From: JBFMHP01 sp040752855
GTDB taxonomy: Bacteria > Pseudomonadota > Gammaproteobacteria > RBG-16-57-12
Assembly: GCA_040752855.1 (NCBI GenBank)
Contig: JBFMHP010000021.1
Coordinates: forward strand, 124,001-188,000
Direction: 5' to 3'
Length of the DNA: 64,000 nt
Every line of letters starts with the position of its first letter. The stretch's first letter is position 1. Under the pieces are notes generated by a model that was not told the origin of the DNA, searched no databases, and saw nothing but the letters and a program-made list of their open reading frames with translations. This document shows, piece after piece, positions 58,534 through 64,000 of this stretch. The translations under genes were made by a program, and so were the position numbers.

Positions 58534-58681
58534 TGGTATAGAGTTGCGATCTTGCCCCGGTTTGCCGAGCGGATCAAGTCTCTTGAAAACGCCCTGGAAG
58601 CCATGGTCATAAACCAAAGGCAGGGTTGTGCCGATGAATACTCAAGGGGCATGAGACAATGAGAAGACTTGAAGTTGGGTT

Positions 58682-59881
58682 ATGAAGCCGTCTAGTTACA
58701 AGAGACAATCCGGGCAACGCCCGATGCGCCCCTTCAAGACCGGCGTGGTACTCGCCGGCGGCGGCGCACGCGCCGCCTATCAGGTGGGTGTGCTGAAGGC
58801 GGTGGCCGAGCTGCTCGACCGCGACGAGCCCAATCCCTTTCCCGTGATCAGCGGCACTTCGGCCGGGGCGATCAACGGCGCGGCGTTGGCGATCTACGCC
58901 ACCCAGTTTCACACTGGGGTGCAGCGGCTGCGCTACGTCTGGGAACACTTCCACGTGCATCACGTCTTCCGCGCCGACGCCTTGGGCGTGCTGCGCAACA
59001 GCGCTTGGTGGCTGGCGGCCCTGCTGACCGGCGGTCTCGGGAAATACAATCCGCGCTCGCTGCTCGACCGCAAACCGCTGCATGACCTGCTCACGACGCG
59101 CCTGCCCTGCGAGGCGATCCGCTATTCGATCGAGCAGGGGGCGCTGCACGCCTTCGGTGTCACCGCCTCCGGCTACAGTTCGGGGCAGTCCGTGACCTTT
59201 TATCAGGGCGTGGACAGCATCAAGCCCTGGCAGCGGGTGCGCCGGCTGGGCATCGCCGACGAGATCACCGTCGATCACTTGATGGCCTCCTCGGCCCTGC
59301 CGCTGATCTTTTCGGCGGAAAAGCTGCACCGGGAGTATTTCGGTGACGGCACCATGCGCCAGATCGCTCCCTTGAGTCCGGCACTGCACCTGGGGGCCGA
59401 TCGCCTGCTCGTGATCGGCGTGCGGGTGGAGCAGCTGCCGGCGTTCGAGCGTGCCGCGGGGGAGAATTATCCCTCGATCGCGCAGATCGCCGGCCACAGC
59501 CTCAACAGCATCTTCCTCGATTCGCTGGAGGCCGATCTGGAACGTTTGCAGCGTATCAACAACACGGTGACTATGCTCGGCAAGGTGGTGGACCACAACA
59601 TCCCGCTGCGCCGGGTCGAGTCGCTGGTGATCTCGCCCAGCGCGCCGCTGGACGAAATCGCCGCCAAATATGCGCATCTCCTGCCCAAGCCGGTGGCCTT
59701 CCTGTTCAGCGGCATCGGTGTCTACAAGCGCGGCGGCGGGAACTTCCTGAGCTATCTGCTGTTTGAAAAGGAATACTGCCGCGAATTGATCAATCTCGGC
59801 TACAAGGACGCGATGCAGCGAAAAGAGCAGTTGGTGAGTTTTCTCACCGATGAATCCTACGTTTCCCCGGACGACGACTAA
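58682..59881 (+). CDS. Patatin-like phospholipase
   Basis: A 399-residue lipid acyl hydrolase. The oxyanion-hole segment GVVLAGGGARAAYQVGVL, nucleophile elbow GTSAG (Ser60, 58-62) and catalytic Asp222 in YFGDGTMRQ form the Ser-Asp dyad of the family. Family members cleave phospholipid or lipid acyl esters and may be cytoplasmic. It is divergent from the LuxR-hydrolase-like regulator; its product could be the regulator's ligand, which is inference. Confidence 0.88.
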   Translation: MKPSSYKRQSGQRPMRPFKTGVVLAGGGARAAYQVGVLKAVAELLDRDEPNPFPVISGTSAGAINGAALAIYATQFHTGVQRLRYVWEHFHVHHVFRADALGVLRNSAWWLAALLTGGLGKYNPRSLLDRKPLHDLLTTRLPCEAIRYSIEQGALHAFGVTASGYSSGQSVTFYQGVDSIKPWQRVRRLGIADEITVDHLMASSALPLIFSAEKLHREYFGDGTMRQIAPLSPALHLGADRLLVIGVRVEQLPAFERAAGENYPSIAQIAGHSLNSIFLDSLEADLERLQRINNTVTMLGKVVDHNIPLRRVESLVISPSAPLDEIAAKYAHLLPKPVAFLFSGIGVYKRGGGNFLSYLLFEKEYCRELINLGYKDAMQRKEQLVSFLTDESYVSPDDD

Positions 59882-59947
59882 CCGCAGCGTTGAATATCGA
59901 GCCGCGTATTGTGCAACAATAGCCCTGGATTTCAGCGGCGGGGTTCG

Positions 59948-61765
59948 ATGTTCAAGCTCATGACTTTTTTCTCTGCGTTACGCCAGAATGCGTGGCTGGC
60001 CTATCTGCTGGGCGGATTGGTGCTCGGGGCGCTGGTGCTGCTCGCCTATCAGCAGGCGCCGCAGAATGGCTTTCATTTCGACGACTATTACAATATCAAT
60101 TTCTACGATCCGGTGCGGATGAAGGAATTCTCGCTGCAGGGGCTCTGGCACGCCGCCGAGCACGCCCGGATGTCCACGCGCCCGTTGCCGAGCGCGACCT
60201 TCGCCTACGACTGGTGGCGCGGCCAGGGCGCGGCGCGGCCCTTCATCTGGACCAACCTCTTCTTCCACCTGGCCGTAACCCTGACGGTGTTTGTGCTCCT
60301 GGCGCGGCTGTTGACGTTGCATCAGATGCAAATCGCGCGCGCGGCGCTGATCGGAATCGCGGCGCTGGGCGCCGCGGCGTGGGCGGTGCATCCGATCCAT
60401 GTGCAGGGCGTGACGTATATCGTCCAGCGCATGGCCTCGATGGCGACCTGGTTCGTGTTGCTCTCGGTGCTGGCCTATCTCATGGCGCGGCGCGGCGGGC
60501 GCTATCGCATCGGGTGGTACGGACTTTCGCTGCTCGCCTTCGCGCTGGGGGCGCTGTGCAAAGAGATCGCCTGGATCACGCCGCTCTTGATCCTGCTGGC
60601 AGAGTACGGCGTGGTCCGTCATCGACAGCCCCTGATCCGATCCCGCGTGGATTACGCGCTGCTCGTCCTGCCGCTGCTCGGGTTGCTCTTTGTCGTGGTT
60701 GATATGGTTTCGGGCGCGGGGCCGCTCTCCCGCGCCTTCGCACCGGATTACGCGCAGCGCGATTTCACCCTGGAGCAGCGTGTGCTCACCCAGCCGCGCG
60801 TGGTGTTGTTTCACTTTTCGCAAGTGCTGTGGCCGCTGCCGCAACGGTTTTCGATTGAACATGATTTCGCGGTCTCGACCGGACTGTTGACGCCGTGGAC
60901 CACGCTTCCGGCTTGGCTGGCGGTATTGAGCTGGTGCGCCCTCGGGGTGTGGTTGCTGTTGCGTCAGTCCATGCGCCTCTTCGGGTTTGCCCTGCTGTGG
61001 GTGCCGGTCACGCTGGCGATCGAAAGCAGCTTCGTGCCGCTGGAGATGGTCTTCGAGCACCGCATGTATCTGCCGTCGGTCGGGCTGGTGATCTTGCTCG
61101 CGCTGGGCCTGGCGCGTTGCCTCGCGCTGGGTAAGCGCTGGAGCGTTCCGGCCTTCGCGTTGAGCGCGGCGTTCATCGGATTTGCCGCCTGGGCGACGCA
61201 CGCGCGTGTGCCGGATTGGAAGGATGATGTTACCCTCTATGCCAGCGCGCTGGACAATGCGCCCGCCTCCGCGCGGCTGTGGTCGAACTACGGGCTCTCG
61301 CTGGTGGAGGCCAATCAATTCAGAACGGCGATCAAGGCCTCGGAACAGGCCTTGAAGCTCGATCCTCAACAGGATCTGGCCATGGTCAATCTCGGCGTGG
61401 CCTGGATGAACCTCGGCGACCTGCCGAAGGCCGAGGACTATTTCATGCGCGCCTATGCCCTGATCGGCCCGACCAAGGTCAATCTGCTCAACCGCTACGG
61501 CGAACTGCTCTATCGCCAGGGTCGCTACCGGGAGGCGCTGGGGATGTTCCTCGATCTGATCAAGCTGATGCCCTGGATGCCGGAGTACCGCTGGAATATC
61601 GCCAAGACCTATGAAAAATTGGGCGACTGCGCCAATGCCGCCGTGCATTGGCAGGATTTCCTGCACCTGTCCTTCGATCAGGGGCGCAACCAGCTGGTGC
61701 GCGATTATCTGCTGCGCAATTATCAATCGCGCGGCGGGCAGTGTTACCAAGTCGAGCAACGTTGA
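59948..61765 (+). CDS. Polytopic membrane protein with C-terminal TPR domain (TMTC-like)
   Basis: A 605-residue protein. About ten hydrophobic helices span roughly residues 12-430. The N-terminal FHFDDYYNINFYDPVRMKEF and a later WAVHPIHVQGVTYIVQRMAS resemble GT-C glycosyltransferase-like TMTC proteins (acidic DD in the first loop). Residues 440-590 form TPR repeats (SLVEANQFRTAIKASEQALK). GGCGGGG places ATG at 59948. The sugar donor and target are unknown. The next gene follows within 12 bases. Confidence 0.7.
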   Translation: MFKLMTFFSALRQNAWLAYLLGGLVLGALVLLAYQQAPQNGFHFDDYYNINFYDPVRMKEFSLQGLWHAAEHARMSTRPLPSATFAYDWWRGQGAARPFIWTNLFFHLAVTLTVFVLLARLLTLHQMQIARAALIGIAALGAAAWAVHPIHVQGVTYIVQRMASMATWFVLLSVLAYLMARRGGRYRIGWYGLSLLAFALGALCKEIAWITPLLILLAEYGVVRHRQPLIRSRVDYALLVLPLLGLLFVVVDMVSGAGPLSRAFAPDYAQRDFTLEQRVLTQPRVVLFHFSQVLWPLPQRFSIEHDFAVSTGLLTPWTTLPAWLAVLSWCALGVWLLLRQSMRLFGFALLWVPVTLAIESSFVPLEMVFEHRMYLPSVGLVILLALGLARCLALGKRWSVPAFALSAAFIGFAAWATHARVPDWKDDVTLYASALDNAPASARLWSNYGLSLVEANQFRTAIKASEQALKLDPQQDLAMVNLGVAWMNLGDLPKAEDYFMRAYALIGPTKVNLLNRYGELLYRQGRYREALGMFLDLIKLMPWMPEYRWNIAKTYEKLGDCANAAVHWQDFLHLSFDQGRNQLVRDYLLRNYQSRGGQCYQVEQR

Positions 61766-61777
61766 GGAATGGCTGTT

Positions 61778-62584
61778 ATGACGTGTATCAAGACGGTTTT
61801 TTTATTGCTGCTGTTCTGGATTGGCGCGGTGTCTGCCGAGGAGCCCGCCAGCGATCCGATCCGCAGCGCCGTAGCGGCGGCGCAGATCGAGCAGCGCATC
61901 CGCGAGATGACCGAGACCATCGGCTGGGGACTGCGCCAGCGCGAGCAGGAGGGGATGGCGCTGAAGGCGCTGAGTTATGACGAGCTGCAACGCGTGCTGG
62001 CCAAGCACTACGATCCAGCACAATTGACCGGCAAGCTGATCGAACGGCTGCGTCCGCTGTATGATCCCAACCGGTTCACCATCATCAACAGCAGTTTGAA
62101 TTCACCGCAGCTCCGGGAATACACCGCCAAGCTCGCAGCACGGCCCGCAGCCAAACCGTCGCGCAGCCAGCGCAAGCATGAGCAGCGCGAGGCCCTGCTC
62201 GATGAACTCGACCGGGCGGCGGCCGAAACCGAATGGCTGGCGGGCACCCAGGCGCTGAGCACATTGGCGTTGCTGCACATGATGCAGACCGTCAATGAAG
62301 AGGCGCCTCCGGGCGCGGCACAGCAGGAGGCCATCCTCGGCCAGATGTATGCGCAGTATCTGGAGGCCAGCCGGTTTAGCATCAAGACCCGATATCTCGA
62401 GGCGCTGGCCGACGTTCCGGAAGACCAGTTGCGCCTCTATATCCGCATGCTGCGCGGCAGCGCCCTGCAATGGTTCAACCGCGAGGCGATCAACGCCCTG
62501 ATCGCGGTCATGGTCGAGGCGCGCCAAGGGGTGGAGGCGGAGATCGCCGCGCTCGTGGCGGCCAAGAAACCGGCCAAAAAATAG
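61778..62584 (+). CDS. Secreted alpha-helical protein of unknown function
   Basis: A 268-residue protein with a signal peptide (MTCIKTVFLLLLFWIGAVSA, cleaved before EE). The mature part is almost all helical and rich in Ala, Glu, Arg and Leu, with no recognised domain and a Lys-rich end (AAKKPAKK). GAGGA at proper spacing favours ATG at 61778 over 61769. It probably shares a transcript with the TPR membrane protein. Confidence 0.6.
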   Translation: MTCIKTVFLLLLFWIGAVSAEEPASDPIRSAVAAAQIEQRIREMTETIGWGLRQREQEGMALKALSYDELQRVLAKHYDPAQLTGKLIERLRPLYDPNRFTIINSSLNSPQLREYTAKLAARPAAKPSRSQRKHEQREALLDELDRAAAETEWLAGTQALSTLALLHMMQTVNEEAPPGAAQQEAILGQMYAQYLEASRFSIKTRYLEALADVPEDQLRLYIRMLRGSALQWFNREAINALIAVMVEARQGVEAEIAALVAAKKPAKK

Positions 62585-62671
62585 TCGAGTTTTTCGCTGG
62601 TCCGCCGACATAGTACTGAGGGGCCGGGCGGGTGGTAACGCCTGGCGGGGTGTGCCGTCAGCGGATCTCTC

Positions 62672-63457
62672 ATGGATATCAGCCAGCTTTCCATCGTCGT
62701 CGTCGAGCCTTCCCATGCGCAGTGGCGGATCATCTCTGGCCACTTGCGTGACCAGGGGGTCACCGATCTGCATTGGTTCAAGCAAGGCGATGAAACCCTG
62801 CAGGGCATCGCGCACCTGAGGCCGGATCTGGTGATCAGCGGCATGTATCTGCCGGACATGACCGGCAGCGATCTGGTCTACGCCATCCGCCGCGAGCCGC
62901 GGTTTGAAGATGTGATGTTCATGCTGATCTCCACGGAGACCGATGAATACCGCCTGGAGCCGATCCGCCAAGCCGGGGTCATCGCCATCCTGCCCAAGCC
63001 GTTCGATCCCAGGGACATGAAGCGCGCCTTGATGACGGCCGCCGATTTCGCCGATCCGCACAGCGAGCCGGAGGATGTCGATATGGCGGAGCTGCGCGTG
63101 CTGGTGGTCGATGACAGCGACATCTCGCGCGCCATGGTCGTCCGCTTGCTGCACAAGATCGGCATCGAGGAGATCGTCCAGGCGGAAAACGGTGCGCAGG
63201 CCGTCGAACTGCTTGCGCGGACAAACTTCGATCTGGTAATCACCGATTACAATATGCCGGAGATGGACGGGCGCGAGCTGGTGCGCTACATCCGCCACTC
63301 GCCGGACCACCGCGCGCTGCCGGTCTTGATGATCACCGCCGAGCACGATGAAGAAATCCTCGCCGCCGTTTACAAGGAAGGCGTCTCCGCCATCTGCGAC
63401 AAACCTTTCGATTCGATCTACATGAAGGACATCATCAAGCGGGCGCTGCGGGAATAG
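62672..63457 (+). CDS. Double receiver-domain protein; first receiver degenerate
   Basis: A 261-residue protein with two receiver domains and no output. Domain 1 (about 6-125) lacks key residues: acidic pair replaced by E12-P13 and the phospho-Asp position by Gly57 (PDLVISGMYLPDM), though Lys108 remains. Domain 2 (about 140-260) is intact: VVDDS, Asp191 in DLVITDYNMPEMDG and CDKPF. It may be a phosphorelay or scaffold protein, perhaps acting with the neighbouring EAL protein. Confidence 0.85.
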   Translation: MDISQLSIVVVEPSHAQWRIISGHLRDQGVTDLHWFKQGDETLQGIAHLRPDLVISGMYLPDMTGSDLVYAIRREPRFEDVMFMLISTETDEYRLEPIRQAGVIAILPKPFDPRDMKRALMTAADFADPHSEPEDVDMAELRVLVVDDSDISRAMVVRLLHKIGIEEIVQAENGAQAVELLARTNFDLVITDYNMPEMDGRELVRYIRHSPDHRALPVLMITAEHDEEILAAVYKEGVSAICDKPFDSIYMKDIIKRALRE

Positions 63458-63491
63458 CGCCGCGCGTCGGTGAATTTCCCGCCCGTCGTTT

Positions 63492-64000
63492 TCAGTCGTT
63501 GCCGGTGAGCTGCCGGTTCTGCACGAATTTCAGATACTCCGCCGCCGGCAGCGGCTTGCTGTAGAAATAGCCTTGCGCCTGGTCGCACTTCAGGCTGCTC
63601 AAGAACTCCAGGTGCGCCCCGGTTTCGACACCCTCGGCCACCACGTTGAGCTTGAGGCTGTGGGCGAGGGCGATGATGGCGGTGACGATGGCCGCATCGT
63701 CGCTGTCGTCATGGATGTCTTTGACAAAGGAACGGTCGATCTTCACGGTGTGGATCGGGAAGCGCTTGAGATAGCTCAGCGAGGAGTAGCCGGTGCCGAA
63801 GTCGTCGATGGACAGCCGGATGCCGAGATCATGAATGCGCCTGAGGGTGTTGATGTTGTTGTCGACGTCCTCCATCACGATGCTCTCGGTCAATTCCAGT
63901 TCCAGAAAATTAGGCGGCAGGCCGGTTTCGTTGAGGATGGCGGTGATTTTGTCCACCAGTTGCTTGTCGCGGAACTGGCGCGCCGAGAGGTTGACCGCGA
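63492..64000 (-). CDS. EAL-domain protein, C-terminal part (runs off right edge)
   Basis: Only the last about 169 residues are inside the window. EAL-domain segments include AVNLSARQFRDKQLVDKI, LELELTESIVMEDVD, IDDFGTGYSSLSYLKRFPI, KIDRSFVKDI and NVVAEGVET, with the ending SKPLPAAEYLKF. It resembles the EAL part of the protein at 49297. The 5' end, with any GGDEF or sensor, lies outside. Confidence 0.9.
   Translation of the reverse strand, partial: AVNLSARQFRDKQLVDKITAILNETGLPPNFLELELTESIVMEDVDNNINTLRRIHDLGIRLSIDDFGTGYSSLSYLKRFPIHTVKIDRSFVKDIHDDSDDAAIVTAIIALAHSLKLNVVAEGVETGAHLEFLSSLKCDQAQGYFYSKPLPAAEYLKFVQNRQLTGND

Noticed and set aside
59978..61759. 593-codon minus-strand frame opposite the TPR membrane protein
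   Set aside because: Antisense artefact of high GC; the plus strand has clear membrane helices and TPR repeats.
1..64000. tRNA, rRNA or prophage genes
   Set aside because: No tRNA cloverleaf, rRNA signature, integrase or phage structural gene was recognised on either strand by eye; tRNAscan would settle the tRNA point.

Overview
The window (about 60% GC, chromosome-like, densely coding) looks like a chemolithotrophic gammaproteobacterium. Supporting signs are a CbbR-like LysR regulator, many c-type cytochromes (two diheme c4 proteins, a pentaheme protein and a Cyc2-like outer-membrane cytochrome cut by the left edge), long-form PstC/PstA, Fe-SOD, GrxD, RNase T and c-di-GMP signalling proteins. 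No rRNA, tRNA, CRISPR array, prophage or intact transposase gene was seen. Mobile DNA consists only of small palindromic repeats and two MITE-like elements.

Region 1 (1-15.9 kb) is a metal/envelope-stress island. Three minus-strand units precede a plus-strand CusR/CusS-type two-component system (12616-14710). Unit one is the Cyc2-like cytochrome. Unit two runs from cfa through DUF1622, DUF2933, DUF5676, ftsH and SHOCT genes to a YHS protein. Unit three runs from a YHS/HMA-like protein through an HlyD-type adaptor, a double-ATPase ABC protein and two ABC-2 permeases to a second small YHS protein. The same palindrome (CATTACAA..TTGTAATG, with a GTGAC half-site five bases away) lies before unit one, before unit two and in the gap between unit three and the regulator. 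This suggests one regulon. A secreted repeat lipoprotein follows the sensor kinase.

Region 2 (16-28.9 kb) has a divergent CbbR-like/PsiE pair, then a Cu/Ag efflux cluster: a metal-binding-type small protein, CusC, CusB and CusA, a His-rich periplasmic protein, a DUF2231 membrane protein, a cytochrome c lipoprotein and a DUF302 protein. A periplasmic monoheme cytochrome coupled to a chemoreceptor closes the region.

Region 3 (29-45.2 kb) holds ilvD, two cytochrome c4 genes, an orphan Fe-type ABC ATPase with a likely Fur box, argDF, and a complete phosphate locus phoB-phoR-pstSCAB-phoU with Pho boxes before phoB, pstS and pstC. Two related MITE-like elements lie in this region.

Region 4 (45.2-64 kb) is mixed housekeeping and signalling: pentaheme cytochrome, PilZ protein, sodB, an orphan hydantoinase-B protein, GGDEF/EAL proteins, an NAGGN-type amidotransferase, grxD (with CRP-like and IscR-like sites), rnt, pyrC and rsmE. 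It also carries a LuxR-type regulator fused to an alpha/beta-hydrolase domain that lacks its nucleophile serine, divergent from a patatin phospholipase. A TPR membrane protein, a secreted protein of unknown role and a response regulator whose first receiver domain is degenerate follow.
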